Assembly (NCBI RefSeq): GCF_038502225.1
Contig: NC_091341.1
Span: 3,294,626 to 3,358,625, forward strand
DNA: 64,000 nucleotides
Source: Cherax quadricarinatus
Lineage: Eukaryota > Arthropoda > Malacostraca > Decapoda > Parastacidae
Direction: 5' to 3'
Shown: positions 1 to 11,815 of the stretch, piece after piece
How the letters are laid out: each line of letters begins with the position of its first letter
How positions within the stretch are numbered: position 1 is the stretch's first letter
The notes under the pieces: model-generated
The model's database searches: none
The model's input: only the letters and a program-made list of their open reading frames with translations
What the model was told of the DNA's origin: nothing
Made by a program: the position numbers and the translations under genes

Positions 1-337
1 ATTTATGGTGAGAATTAAAAGGAGATAGAACAATAGTCAGTGAGGATCTTGGGAAGTGAGAAGTTTGTAGCCTTTTGGATATAGTTGCAGGAAGGTAACA
101 TATTGAGGATAGCTATGGGAAGTGATGAGAAACGAGGTAAGACAAAAAATGAAGAGAGAAATTTTTGCAGATTGTGAAGTTTATGGCATCATCAAAAAAG
201 GGAAGAGAAGCAGTAGTAGATTACTGCAGGGGGAAGAAGAGATGGTGGGAAGGAAGGATTGGTGGGAATGGGTGTACAAATGATGGAGGCAGCGATGATG
301 GAAACGATTTAGGTAGGAATGAGTCATGCAACGATTA
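1..337. other. no recognised feature
   Basis: Purine-rich unique-looking sequence. I see no coding similarity, tRNA-like box or clear repeat. Confidence 0.5.
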
Positions 338-490
338 AAACCTACCAAGTTACATACCATGAACCAACTGAAACCCACCAAATTACGTATCACACAGACT
401 GAAACCCACTGAGTTACATATCACACAGACTGAAACCCACCAAATTACATATCACACAGAGACAAACCCACCAAGTTACATATCATATTG
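338..490. repeat. 31-bp minisatellite, about 5 copies
   Basis: The core AAACCCACCAARTTACATAT recurs about every 31 bp, followed by a CACACAGACTG segment. The outer copies are more diverged than the inner ones. Confidence 0.85.
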
Positions 491-639
491 TAAACATTTA
501 AACATCCTTAAAAACCTGGTAAAAATAAAAATCTCCAGCATTTTGTATATTGTTTTGTGGAAGAGAAGGTTGGAGAGGCAGTGGAAAACACAGCCACTTT
601 ATGGAAGCAAACCAATTTCAAGCGCGAGCAGGTAATGTA

Positions 640-2370
640 GGTAGTGGCAGTTCCACCACTACCACCACTTGTGGCAGTTCCACCACTTGTTGTGGCAGTT
701 CCACCACCACTTGTTGTGGCAGTTCCACCACCACTTGTTGTGGCAGTTCCACCACTTGTTGTGGCAGTTCCACCACCACTTGTTGTGGCAGTTCCACCAC
801 CACTTGTTGTGGCAGTTCCACCACCACTTGTTGTGGCAGTTCCACCATCACTTGCTTTGACAGTTCCACCACCACCACCACCACCACCACTTGTTGTGGC
901 AGTTCCACCACTTGTTGTGGCAGTCCCACCACTACCACCACTTGTTGTGGCAGTTCCACCACTACCACCACCATTTGTTGTGGCAGTTCCACCACTACCA
1001 CCACCATTTGTTGTGGCAGTTCCACCACTACCACCACTTGTGGCAGTTCCACCACCACTTGTTGTGGCAGTTCCATCACCACTTGTTGTGGCAGTTCCAC
1101 CACCACTTGTTGTGGCAGTTCCACCACCACCACCACCACTTGTGGCAGTTCCACCACCACCACCACCACTTGTGGCAGTTCCACCACTTGTTGTGGCAGT
1201 CCCACCACTACCACCATTTGTTGTGGCAGTTCCACCACTACCACCACCATTTGTTGTGGCAGTTCCACCACTACCACCACCATTTGTTGTGGCAGTTCCA
1301 CCACTGCCACCACCATTTGTTGTGGCAGTTCCACCACTACCACCACCATTTGTTGTGGCAGTCCCACCACCACCATTTGTTATGGCAGTCCCACCACTAC
1401 CACCACCATTTGTTGTGGCAGTCCCACCACTACCACCACCATTTGTTGTGGCAGTCCCACCACTACCACCACCACCACCACCACTTGTGGTAATTCCACC
1501 ACTCCTACCACCACCACTTGTGGTAATTCCACCACTACCACCACCACTTGTTGTGGCAGCTCCACTACTACCACCACTTGTTGTGGCAGTTCCACCACTA
1601 CAACCACTTGTTGTGGCAGTTCCACCACTTGTAGCAATTCCACCACTACCACCACCACCACCTGTGACAATTCCACCACTACCACCACTTGTTGTGACAG
1701 TTCCACAACTACCACCACCACTTGTGGCAGTTCCACCATTACCACCATCACTTGTTGTGGCAGTTACACCATTGCCACCACCCACTTATTGTGGCAGTTC
1801 CACCACTACTACCACTTATTGTGGCAGTGCCAGTACTTGTAGCAATCCCACCTCTGCCACCACTTGTTGTGGCAATCCCACTGCTTCCACCACTTGTTGT
1901 GGCAGTCCAACCACTACCACCACTTGTAGCAATCCCACCCATGCCACCACTTGTTGTGGCAATCCCACTGCTTCCTCCACTTGTTGTGGCAGTCCAACCA
2001 CTGCCACCACTTGTAGCAATCCCACCCCTGCCACCACTTGTTGTGGCAATCCCACTGCTTCCACTTGTGGCAGTCCAACCACTACAACCACTTGTTGTGG
2101 CAGTCCAACCAATGCCACCACTTGTGGAAATTCCACTTCTGCCACCAATTGCTGTGGCAATTCCACTACTGCCATCACTTACTGTGTCAATTCAACCACT
2201 GCCACCACTTGTGGCAATCCCACTGCTGTCACCACTCGTTGTGGAAGTACCACCACTACCACCACTTGTTGTGGCAGTACCATCACTACCACCACTTGTT
2301 GTGGCAATCCTACTATTTGTTGCAATCCCACCGCTGCCACCACTTGTTGCAATCCTACCACTTGGTGTTC
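640..2370. repeat. large CCA-rich minisatellite (GTGGCAGTTCCACCAC core)
   Basis: About 1.7 kb of units built on GTGGCAGTTCCACCAC plus a variable number of CCA/CTA triplets and CTTGTT or ATTTGTT. Unit length varies from about 21 to 33 bp, mostly in steps of three, so three forward and at least two reverse frames stay open for hundreds of codons (forward Val-Ala-Val-Pro-Pro or Cys-Gly-Ser-Ser-Thr; reverse Gly-Gly-Thr-Ala-Thr). Each unit contains CCACTTGTTGTGG, a 4-bp stem with a 5-nt loop. From about 1830 the core drifts to GTGGCAATCCCACTGC. I see no unique flanking coding sequence, so this is read as a satellite and not a protein. Confidence 0.9.
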
Positions 2371-2559
2371 CTGCATTTATAGATTTAGGGCAGAATAGCT
2401 GCAAAGACACTCCAAGACTCGAAGTCTTGTAGTGGCTCTAATTATCAGATAGAAAATGAGGAAGATGCTTCTGTTAGTCCTTGGGCTGAATTAACTGCCT
2501 AAGGCGGCAGTAAACAATTAATGAAAACAGATGACTGGTGATTAGCTGATAACTAGCAA

Positions 2560-2968
2560 CCACCCTTGATGATAAATTCGAGGATTTGTTGATTCTCCTC
2601 CCAAATAATAGTAGGAAAGGTGTTAAAGACACTGCAGGGGCACAGGACATGACTGGTGTAAAGTGGCACTGCAGAACACAAGACATGACTAGTGTAGAGT
2701 GGCACTGTGGGCCCAAGACCGTTCAACAGCCTCCCATCAAGCATTAGGGGAATTGCCAATAAACGCCTGGCTGCCTTCAAGAGAGAGAGCTGGACAGATA
2801 CCTAAAGTCAGTGCCGGATCAGCCGGGCTGTGGCTCGTACGCTGGACTGCGTGCGGCCAGCAGTAACAGCCTGATTGATCAGGTCCTGATCCATCGGGGG
2901 GGCCTGGTCGTGGACCAGGCCGCGGGGGCGTTGATCTCCGGAATAACCTCCAGGTAACCAGGTACACA
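2560..2968 (+). mobile_element. LINE family A, 3'-terminal fragment
   Basis: Forward translation across frameshifts gives the C-terminal tail of a non-LTR retrotransposon ORF2: a Leu-rich stretch, then LAAFKRELDRYLKSV, then PDQPGC. It is followed by the family's GC-rich 3' end (CGCGGGGGCGTTGA, then CTCCAGGTA). Related copies lie at 5893-6900, 13190-13500, 14357-14435, 26905-27118, 35235-35610 and 63053-63105. Only the post-polymerase tail is present here, so this is a dead 5'-truncated copy. The clade is uncertain (Jockey/CR1-type by the general look of the tail). Confidence 0.75.
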
Positions 2969-2969
2969 A

Positions 2970-3284
2970 GACATGACTGGCGTAGAGTGGCGCTACATAA
3001 TACTATACACAACTTTTTAACCTAAGTAAAACTATCAATTGTCTGTTTTTTCCATCACTGTGTATTTTTCAAGGAATAATAAATGTGAAAGTGAATATAT
3101 AAAAGATAATGGTACAATTGCTGGGTGATGCGTTTTGAGACGTTGTTAATAAAGAATAGCATTATACTTCGTTTGTGTTACCCATCGTGTCGGTATTTTA
3201 TATTTTTTTTCATGGATATTTTTAGCAATTTCACGCACACAAAAAAAAATCACATTTTAATGTTTTTGTAGCGAAAACAAAGTT
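2970..3284. other. no recognised feature
   Basis: AT-rich spacer with short A and T runs and nothing coding that I recognise. Its first 25 bases repeat a motif also seen at about 2645-2706. Confidence 0.4.
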
Positions 3285-3400
3285 GAAAGAGACCTCTTGG
3301 TAGAGAATGACCGAAACGTCGTCGTGAGGTGCCTATCCCAAGTGAGAATTATTTGTGAATTGTTCCAGCCACGGTATTGTGACGTTTTTATTCTGCAAAA
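3285..3400 (+). mobile_element. Penelope-like terminal fragment, family P3
   Basis: Contains GACCGAAACGTCGTCGTGAG, then a degenerate version of the 3' portion ending CCAGCCACGGTATTGTG. The same two blocks occur at 42533-42660, there with the GGTATTGTG block inverted. Assigned to Penelope-like terminal repeats by the GAAACGTCGTCG block, which resembles the 3' half of a hammerhead core. The 5' half is not clear here. Confidence 0.45.
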
Positions 3401-3512
3401 TACCGTTTGTTCCGAGATTAAAATGGTAGATAAATTTACAAAGTAAACTCTTGTGCACTTGAAAACTGGGAAGGTGGTGGTGATAGTGGTTTAGTCCACA
3501 AGGTGATACTGT

Positions 3513-3895
3513 TGTTAGGTAAGACACATATGCAACAGTTAGACAACTTTATTCCGAAACGTTTCGCCTACACAGTAGGCTTCTTCAGTCGAATACAGAA
3601 AGTAGGCAGGAACAGTAGAGATGTGAAGACGATGTAATCAGTCCATCACCCTTGAAGTCGTAGAATTTGAGGTTGTCAGTCCCTCAGCCTGGAGCAGTTC
3701 AGTTCCATAGTCAGGAACTATCTGAAGATCAAGCGACAGTGCGGAGACTTAAATACTGTCGGAAGGAGAGGTGCAGAGTAGTAGTAGTAGTGAAAATGTA
3801 GCCACTGAGAGGTCATGTCCCTCTCAGATCCAACCCTTTTTCACTTGAAAAGCTTGTCCAAGGTGTTTTCTGTACCAAGATGCCATGATACTGTC
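3513..3895 (-). mobile_element. Penelope-like terminal repeat, family P1
   Basis: On the minus strand the sequence reads CTGAAGA, a 6-bp stem GCCTAC/GTAGGC with loop TGT, then GAAACGTTTCGGAATAAA. It ends with a conserved tail (GTTGCATATGTGTCTTACC). The upstream part (ATTACATCGTCTTCA; GAGGGACTGAC) and a distal GTCCCTCTCAGATCCA block match the copy at 19073-19745. No protein-coding part is present. The hammerhead-like core lies at 3562-3588. Confidence 0.7.
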
Positions 3896-3954
3896 GTGGA
3901 GGTGCGGGCTGAAGGTAACTTTAGAGACCGTTGACTCTTTTATTAAATAAGAAC

Positions 3955-4260
3955 TAACCATATTCTTTATAATATTTACATTGAGGGAACAAAACCTAGG
4001 GTTCCCTTTCATATAATCACACAGGATGGGCTGATTTATCAAGTAATGAAAGCCGTCAGTCTGAGCTGGGAAGTCTTCGGTAGGACGATAAGAATACTGT
4101 CAGGTTTTCCTCCGTGGGTTCGGTAGCTATGGAAACATGGGAGCAGAGCAGAGCAGAGCAGAGCTGTAGCACTGCCAGCAGAGCTATAGCAATGTACTGT
4201 TACCCTATTCTGTATGATAGTTACATAGCTGGGAACAAAATCTAGCAAAGGTGAAGGTTT
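3955..4260. repeat. dispersed repeat family D
   Basis: Blocks CACAGGATGGGCTGAT, GTCAGTCTGAGCTGGGAAG and GTTACCCTATTCTGTATGAT recur in order or partly at 36530-36660, 41330-41450 and 50930-51020. A GAGCA pentanucleotide run lies inside at 4140-4165. At 41330-41450 the family runs directly into LINE-C sequence, so it may be an internal LINE-C segment. Confidence 0.5.
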
Positions 4261-4388
4261 CGCTGAAAATAGCGCGTTTCAGTCTCTAGGGGCCCCGACA
4301 GGTTTATGGTAGAAAACAAGCAGTAGCAGCCTGAACCAGACAAGCGACAGTACCAACAGTTATAGTAGAAGAGTTGCAGAAACAATAA

Positions 4389-4394
4389 CAGGAG

Positions 4395-4427
<33 letters not shown>

Positions 4428-4434
4428 AAGAAGC
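4389..4434. repeat. (CAG/CAA)n trinucleotide tract
   Basis: Interrupted CAG repeat; the minus strand gives a poly-Leu frame that is not a gene. Confidence 0.85.
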
Positions 4435-5892
4435 ACCAGAATAAAAAAAATGTGCTATTAGTCAGGAGAGGCAATTACTGGCGAAGATGACATACAAGGA
4501 AGGAAGTGTCTGTTCATCAGCTGATTGATTCATTATTTACTCTGGCGTTGAGGTAGTGAGGTTCTCCTCAGGCTCCCGACGCATGTACACTATCAGTGGT
4601 TTCAACCCTGTCTGCTCACAGGTTTTTGTGAGCCCAGTCATCTCACAAGATGAGATAGTATACTAACGAGCTGTTGTGAGATGTGACTTGCACTGGCTGC
4701 TCGTAGACCACACGCCCCCGACTTTCTTAGTACTACTAGTACTATTACTACTGCTGCTGCTGCTGCTGCCTCTGCTTCTGCTGCTAGGTCTGCTATTGCT
4801 GCTGCTTCTTCCGCTGCAGTAGAGGGTTGGGGAGGTGAGGCAATAAGATCCAATTATTAGCCTACGTTATTACACGGTCCGCTGCCTCATGTTTTCCACT
4901 CTCTCCTTTCATCCCGTTTTACTCCTCCCACCCTCCCTCCTCCACTAAATCCCCTCCCCTTCTTCCTTCACTTATCCCCCTTCCCTTCCTTGTTTTTCCC
5001 TTCCACTTTTAGGCCTTCCCTTTCTTGTTTCTTACCTTTCCGTCCATACAAGTAGTTTTTTTTTCTCCAGGGGGTTACTGTAATAGTATTTAAACTATCT
5101 CGGTTCTGTACCACAGGCAGCATTCTCGGGGCCCAGAGTCTGCACGCGAGGCCAACATGAGATTTTGTTTTCACATGTTTGGTAGGAAAGTTTTCGTGCT
5201 TTTATGCCTTTTCGCCCGAAATATCTTTGTCTTTTTTTCGTATTTTTTTCTTGGTTCCATGGCTTGCATTTCTTCATCTTTGCAAGAGGTAACGTTGATG
5301 GTGTTCTTTGTGTTTTTCCCCCACCCTGTGGATGTGATTAATGGATCTGAAGGTGTTGTTTACGAGCGTTCGTGTACTGGTGATGATCATGTCGTCACCC
5401 TCGACCGTGTGTTGACCAGAGGTGCTACGTGGTAATCTCACCCAGAGCTTCCACGGCCAGAATCGTGCGGTGCCTCTGCTAAGTTTTTTTTTGCTGTAAT
5501 TTTGAGAAAAGTTTCGCCATTGTTGCACACCGGAATGAAGACACCGTTGACGCATCTCTGCTAGTAGCGACACCGATAAGCAGACAGTAGATATCCGTCA
5601 TCTCTCTCCCATTTGGCTGTCTTTATAACAGTGGAATTACGTCTGTGACTAAGAGGATGGGCTCAGATTTGACTGTTGTAGTTGCCACGTCCTAGCCATC
5701 ACTGATATTAGTCGTCCGCCTTTCACCCGTAAGTCCTTCATTACAGAGTTCCAGCGCTAGGGCCAACAGTACAGCTAATTTTAGGCGAGCGATCCACTGA
5801 ACAGAACATCTTATGAAGAAATCATGTGTCAGGATACTTCCTGACGAAGGAAACAGTTACTATCACCACTCACTAACGCGGGGACGTTAACC
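4435..5892. other. no recognised gene; (CTG)n tract and pyrimidine-rich block
   Basis: Holds an interrupted CTG/CTA tract at about 4735-4812 and a CT-rich stretch at about 4890-5050. I recognise no protein family and no transposon signature in the rest. Confidence 0.45.
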
Positions 5893-6900
5893 CCCGGAAC
5901 AACCTCCAGGTCTACCTACCTGGAAGGTGTTCCAGGGGTTAACGCCCCCGCAGCCTGGTTTATCATGGCCTGGTCAACCAGGCTGTTACTGCTGGCCACA
6001 GGCAATTCAACGTACGAACCACAACCTGGCTGATCGGGCACAGACTTTAGGTATCTGTCCAGTTCCCTCTTGAATGAATCGTCTGCCGAGTCTTATGTTT
6101 TCGCAGGGAGTGATTTGTTCGTACAGATTTGGGACCTTTACCTTTGATAAGTTCCGAGTTTTTTTCTACTTCCAGAGTCTAGACTAGTCCATCTCGGATT
6201 TTCCAAATGTAGATTACGATGGATCTTGCTAGCCTGCATTCCAGGAAGTACAGGTTCAGGCGTTCTCAGTAATACGTACAGCGAAGGTTCTCTGTAAATT
6301 CTCTAGATCTGTGATTTCACCTGCCTTGAATGGAGCTGTTAGTGTAAAGCAGTATTCCAGTCTATATAGAACAAATGACTTAAAGATCATTAGTATAGCA
6401 TCCCTTGTTTCGAAAGTTTTCATTATCATACCATTTTTCTCACAGATGTAATAATGACTTTGTTGTGAACCTTGAAGACATTATTACTCCCAAGTCCTTC
6501 ACATTAGCTTTTCGCTCTATTGTGTGGTTAGAATTTATTGTAAACTCAGTTCTAGCTATTATTTCCTCAAGTTTTCCATGAGAGAGTAACTGAAATATAT
6601 CCTCACACTCACAGTGCTCGCACAAGGTCTGTGTATACTATAGCTGTATTGTGTTTGTCCTCCAGTGCATCTGCGACCATGTCATAGTGGTCCAGTAGTT
6701 GCGAGAGGAAGGAGCGACCTGCTCTAAATCCATGTTGCCCTCTGTTATGCAATTGTTGGGAATCCAGGTGATTGGCGCTCTTGCTTCTTACAACAATTTC
6801 AAAGATTTTTTTATAATTTGGGACGTTAGATCCATCGGTCTATAATTCTTTGTTACTGCTTTGCTGCCACCTTTATGGAGTGGGGCTATATCTGTTTAGC
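5893..6900 (-). mobile_element. LINE family A, internally deleted ORF2 copy
   Basis: Read on the minus strand, from 6900 downwards: a NYRPMDLTS-like remnant (YRPMDLTSQIIKK), then HGFRAGRSFLSQLLDHYDM and a palm block A remnant AIVYTDL. The sequence then jumps at about 6618 to the thumb region (IERKANVKDLGVIMSS; VLYRLEYCFTLTAPF), and ends with the family-A tail (a PDQPGC-like remnant at about 6030) and 3' end CCTCCAGGTCTACC. The catalytic FADD block is missing, so the reverse transcriptase has an internal deletion as well as frameshifts. This copy shows that the family-A tails elsewhere belong to a reverse-transcriptase element. Clade uncertain within non-LTR elements. Confidence 0.8.
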
Positions 6901-7477
6901 CACTGTGGGATGACGTGTGTCCAGGCGGCCTGTCTGTAGTGTACTTCAGGCACGCGAATGGAGTTTCTTGCAGTTCTTGAACACGGAGTTCCTAGGACAC
7001 ATGGTGTTGCAGACTTAAAAAGCGCATCCGTTTTATTATGATTAAGTAGTAGATTGATAGATAGCAACCATACACCTGAAATACTTCCATCCTGTCATGT
7101 TGAGTGTGAAATAGAATCCTGTTAATTTTTTGTACGCTGGAAGAATTTCCGGTATTTTCTTGCCGCCTCATGAACGCGTTCCCTAATATTTCCTTTACAT
7201 TTTAAAAGGTCTGAGCTGAGACTGAGCCATGGGGGGGGGGTGATGATCCCGAAGCCATTAACAGTTATAACAGATAAGATATAAGGATAGACTAGAGAAC
7301 ACCGAGAACGGTGTGAGACATGAATTGAGGGGAGAGATGGATGAGTTGGGTCTTGCATGATTTTCCCCGTCTCTCATCACATCATTGTAACGAAACAAGT
7401 TCTTCAACTCCAAATCACAGCCATGTTTTCGAGTTTTTGTTTTTGTTTTTCTTTTTAAGCCCCTTGTTATGCTCAGC
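6901..7477. other. no recognised feature
   Basis: Short G run at about 7221-7230. No coding or repeat family recognised. Confidence 0.4.
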
Positions 7478-8021
7478 ATAAGAACATAAGAAAGAAGGAA
7501 CACTGCAACAGGCCTACTGACCCATGCGGAGCAGGTCCATGTCCCCCCCCCGGATTAGACCAATGACCCCCCCCCCCGGATTAGCCCAATGACCCACCCA
7601 GTCTGATCATCTCCACTCAAGGATGGAGCACTGTACCAGACCCAGCAGCACAAGCTGGTCAGGTTCAACTCACACCCACCCACACCCACTCATGTATTTA
7701 TCTAACCTATTTTTAAAACTACACAACGTTTTAGCCTGAATAACTGTACTCGGGAGTTTGTTCCACTCATCCACAACTCTGTTACCAAACCAGTGCTTTC
7801 CTATATCCTTTCTGAATCTGAATTTTTCCAACTTGAAACCATTGCTGCGAGTCCTGTCATGGCTGGAAATTTTCAGCACGCTATTTACATCCCTTTTATT
7901 TATTCCTGTTTTCCATTTATACACCTCGATCATATCCCCCTAATTCTACGCCTTTCGAGAGAGTGCAGGTTCAGGGCCCTCAGTCTATCGTCATAGGGAA
8001 GATTTCTGATACATGGGTCAG
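7478..8021 (-). mobile_element. CR1-like LINE family D, 3' end
   Basis: The minus strand matches the 3' part of the copy at 53447-55095. It gives a GLRALNLHSLERRRIRG-type segment, MIEVYKWKTGINKRDV, HWFGNRVVDEWNKLPS and FKNRLDKYMSGCGW, then an untranslated tail ending TTCTTATGTTCTTATG. The 8-bp periodic TTCTTATG ending is typical of CR1-type 3' ends. The 87-residue frame at 7670-7933 is intact. C-runs at about 7544-7580 have expanded within the tail. A SINE begins immediately beyond 8021. Confidence 0.85.
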
Positions 8022-8190
8022 TGTCCCAGGATGCGGCCCACACAAGTCGACTAACACCCAGGTATCCATTTACTGATGAGTGATCATAGACAACTGGTGT
8101 AAAGAAACATGCCCAATGTTTCTACCCTGGCTTGGAATCGAACCCAGACCCTCGCCGTGTGAAGCAAGAGCTTTAGCGACCAGAGTAGCG
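8022..8190 (-). mobile_element. tRNA-derived SINE, family S1
   Basis: On the minus strand: an A-box region (CTGGTCGCTAAAGCTCTTGC), a B box (GGGTTCGATTCC), then a body containing GGGTGTTAGTCGACTTGTGT and CCGCATCCTGGGACAC. The plus-strand copy at 26288-26580 shares head and body. It abuts the LINE-D fragment with no visible spacer and has a trinucleotide tract on its 5' side. It is a fragment without the 3' part of S1. Confidence 0.8.
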
Positions 8191-8257
8191 CTGCTGCTGC
8201 TACTACGACTACTGCTGCTGCTACTACTACTACTACTGCTACTGCGGCGGCGGCGGC
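8190..8257. repeat. CTG/CTA/CGG trinucleotide tract
   Basis: Interrupted GCTGCTGCTACTACTACT run ending GCGGCGGCGGCGGC, directly next to the 5' end of the S1 SINE. Confidence 0.85.
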
Positions 8258-8344
8258 AGGAATCTGAACAAGTGCGAACATTCATGCTATATAGAAGAGT
8301 GCCTATCGACAAGTGCCTTTGCCAACTGGTAGCTTACTAACTAT

Positions 8345-9924
8345 CCTGGAGGAACCCACCCTTGGCACCGATGACACCCCCCTGAAACCAACCCCAACAA
8401 CGATAAGGCCCCCCGGAAGCCAGCCCTAACATCGATGAGGCGCCCGGGCAATTAAAACTAGATAACGGATCGTTGTCCATAACGATCTGAGTAAATGTTT
8501 CCAGGCTTTAACGTGAGGGCCGGAAACTAATGGTTTACGAAGCTTGTGGTTTTGGCTGGTGCATCACGGAGGCGAGCTTCTGGAAATAGTCCAGAGCAAT
8601 TAGTTCCAACGTTTTGCCTTTTATGACTGTGAACAGCGTTCTGGGAAGAGTAATGATCAAGTGAGCTTCCCTATTCAGCCGTGAGGCCATCAGGGAAATC
8701 CTGTATGTAAGCCCAGCCAATATTTGTAAACAAGCTCCTCTCAAAGACAGACCCCGCCCAACCAAGACTCTGCAAGACTCGCCCGCCACAGACAATGACC
8801 TTTCAATTGATATTCTAATTAGGTAACGTTCGTCATCAGCACACCACAAAGCTGGGATTTACAAGCGCAATAGCCTGAAGGATAGGCAGTGGAGGTGGGG
8901 AAGGGAGGCTATGATATCCATAGGGACTATGAGACTCACAATACCGCTCGGATTTGATTCAGTTTCGTTATGCATTGTTTGTGATGTTTTTAAGGGTGAG
9001 TTGGGTTGCCATTTGCCGCGGCTCCAGGCCAATTGTTCCCTTTGTTAAACACCCATCTGGCAGATAAATCTTCTTTCCCCACCCCTAGCCTCATCCCCTC
9101 CCCTTGCCCAGAGAGGATTTTGGTAAATAACCCGCCATTACTCATGGGATCGCGGCATGATAGCCCTCCATATGAGAGATAACAAATGTGTAGTGTGGCA
9201 AACATTGAGGCCTCTCCGACAGCTGCTGATGCTGATGAAGACAGATGCTGCCTCGTGGATGAGAGAGCTACACCCACTCTCAGGTGGGCGGAGGGCTGAT
9301 CTTTGGTGTAGGTGGGAGGACTGCATCCACCCACTAGTGTGGGCGGGAGTGCTATACCCACCCTCAAGTGAGTGAAGGTCCGCCCTCTCGTGTGTCACAG
9401 TAGTGACACTATCTGTTACTAGTCACTGGTGTCTGGGATCATCACAAGTGCTCCTCGGCCTCGGAACAAGAGTGTTACTGAGAGCTGTTAAGAGATGCCA
9501 AAAAAAAAAAAATGAAGCCAAGGGTAGAAAATCATCAGATTTTCCTGACTTGCAACGATGTGAATTTATCTGGATTTTCATATTCACGTATTTATCTGTT
9601 TCCAAGATAATAAAATGAAGGCAGGACAAGATTAGAAAGAAGAGACTAGGACAGGAGATTAACAAGAGTTGGTACAACGAAATTGAATAGGGAAGAGGAG
9701 GAGGATACGATAGGATAAATATTAAGAGGATTACGGAACAGAATAAGAACAGTCAGCCAGTAACACCGAAAAAGTTTTCCCATCTCTTACTGTAATATAC
9801 TAACTCTGAAACATCAACAGTTTTTTTGTGATATTTGCACAACTTTCTTAAAAACCACACAGTTCTTCCTTATTTAATATTTGTATCTTGTATCCATTAT
9901 GGAAATCTTGAAATCTGCCATCCT
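8345..9924. other. no recognised gene
   Basis: Open frames up to 125 codons occur here, but none shows a domain or family I recognise and several overlap on both strands. A short A run is at 9500-9512. Confidence 0.45.
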
Positions 9925-10095
9925 CCACACAAGGATATTACTAGGGGGTTACAGTCGAATCAACCAGACCGTGATGAATATGTGGGCCAACAGGTCACCA
10001 ACAGCTACAGCCTGGTTGACCACGCAAGCACCAGATAGGCCTGGCCCAGGACCGGGCTGGAGGGAGTATAAAAACTCTCGAAATCGTTCAAAGGT
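9925..10095 (+). mobile_element. LINE family C, 3'-terminal fragment
   Basis: Degenerate version of the family-C tail: NQPDRDEYVGQQ, then SYSLVDHASTR, followed by CCTGGCCCAGGACCGGGCTG and AACTCTCGAAATCGTTCAAA. Compare 22735-22890 and 30640-31040. Confidence 0.7.
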
Positions 10096-10429
10096 ATATG
10101 ATAGGCATATGCGCCTCCCCTCTCTTGTCCTCTTTTTAAAGATATTTCGTCTTTACTCTTCGGATCGACCTCAAATTTTGAGAGCATTTAGCTGGTAATG
10201 CGCAGACTAGCTCCAGATTTGATCATTTTAGGGCCAGTTTTGTGGTGGGTATTGCACAGTAGTAACTGGGATAGGGGGCTAGGGTTTAGGGGAAAGGGAT
10301 ACCTTTCCCAAAGATAAGTTTGTTACTGGTGAAGTTTAAGAGGACGCAGCAGTAAGTTGGTCAGGGGTGTATTTGTCTTGTTATTCCCCAAGTGGGAAAT
10401 TTATTTCCCTTCCATACTTACCCTTCCAG

Positions 10430-10562
10430 ACACCGTCACCTTCCAGACATCCTCCCCTTCCAGACACCATCCCCTGTGCAGACACCATCCCTTTGCAAAC
10501 ACCATTCCCCTTTGCAGACACCATCCCTTTGCAAACACCATTCCCCTTCCAGACACCGTCCC
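10430..10562. repeat. minisatellite (CAGACACCATCCC core)
   Basis: About 7 copies of a 17- to 23-bp unit alternating CAGACACCATCCCTTTG and CAAACACCATTCCCCTT. Confidence 0.85.
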
Positions 10563-10914
10563 CTTGGAAACGTGTCCCCTTTGTCCCATACACCTCCCTC
10601 TTCTTTCCCCTCCCTATGCTTCTCTCTCGCTAAATACACTTCTCACTCTTTCCCCTCTTCTACACCTATCACTCCCCTACAACTCATTGCATCCCCTCGT
10701 CACCCCTCAATGCACCACCACCTTTATACGTGAGTGCGCCCCTCCCCACCCTTCAGTGTGCCCCCCCCCACTGCCTCTCACTGAAAGCTTAAGATTCCAG
10801 TCACGCACCGCCCCCGGACCCAGGAACTTTTAATTAACCGGTAACGGAAGAAATGTTACTGGGAACTGGTAGAAGGGTAAGGCTGGTTTTGTGGGTGGGG
10901 TGGAAGGGGTTGAG

Positions 10915-11815
10915 GATGGCTTGATGGTAATAGTGGTGGTGGTTGTTTGATGGTGGTAGCAGTGGTTGTTTGATGGTAGTAGTGGTGGTCCTTTGATGGT
11001 AGTGGTAGTTCTTTGATGGTAGTAGTGGTAGTTCTTTCATGGTAGTGGTAGTTCTTTCATGGTAGTAGTGGTAGTTCTTTCATGGTAGCGGTAGTTCTTT
11101 GATGGTAGTAGTGGTAGTTCTTTCATGGTAGTGGTAGTTCTTTCATGGTAGTAGTGGTAGTTCTTTCATGGTAGTGGTTGTGTTTCTTTGATGGTAGTGC
11201 TTCTTTCATGGTTGTAGTGGTAGTTCTTTGATGGTAGTAGTAGTAGTTCTTTGATGGTAGTGTTGGTTCAGTTCTTTGATGGTAGTAGTGGTGGTTCTTT
11301 GATGGTTGTAGTAGTAGTTCTTTGATGGTGGTAGTGGTGGCTCTTTGATGGTAGCAATGGTAGTTCTTTGACGATAATGGTAGTTCTTTGATGGTAGTAG
11401 GGGTAGTTCTTTGATGGTAGTAGTGGTAGTTCTTTGATGGTGGTAGTGGTAGTCCTTTGATGGTGGTAGTGGTAGTCCTTTGATGGTAGTAGTGGTGGTT
11501 CTTTGATGATAGTGGTGGTTCTTTGATGATAGTGGTGGTTCTTTGATGGTAGTAATGGTAGTTGTTTGATGATAATGGTAGTTCTTTGATGGTAGTAGGG
11601 GTAGTTCTTTGATGGTAGTAGTGGTAGTTCTTTGATGGTAGTAGTGGTAGTTCTTTGGTGGTGGTAGTGGTAGTTCTTTGATGGTAGTAGTGGTAGTTCT
11701 TTGGTGGTGGTAGTGGTAGTTCTTTGATGGTGGTAGTGGTAGTTCTTTGATGGTGGTAGTGATGTTTCTTTGATGGTAGTGGTAGTAGCTGATTGTATCG
11801 GTAGTAGTGGTGGTT
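10915..11815. repeat. TTTGATGGTAGTAGTGG minisatellite
   Basis: About 900 bp of TTCTTTGATGGTAGTAGTGG units of 17-23 bp, some with TTTCATGG in place of TTTGATGG. Open minus-strand frames (Thr/Pro/His-rich) are repeat artefacts. Confidence 0.9.

Noticed and set aside
644..2398. 584-codon Val/Pro-rich and overlapping Gly/Thr, Cys/Gly/Ser/Thr, His/Leu/Trp frames
   Set aside because: All follow from one stop-free tandem unit. Several frames being open at once argues against coding, and no unique N- or C-terminal domain is present.
10357..10833. 158-codon Pro/His/Ser-rich frame
   Set aside because: It crosses a minisatellite, and two other frames are open over the same stretch.
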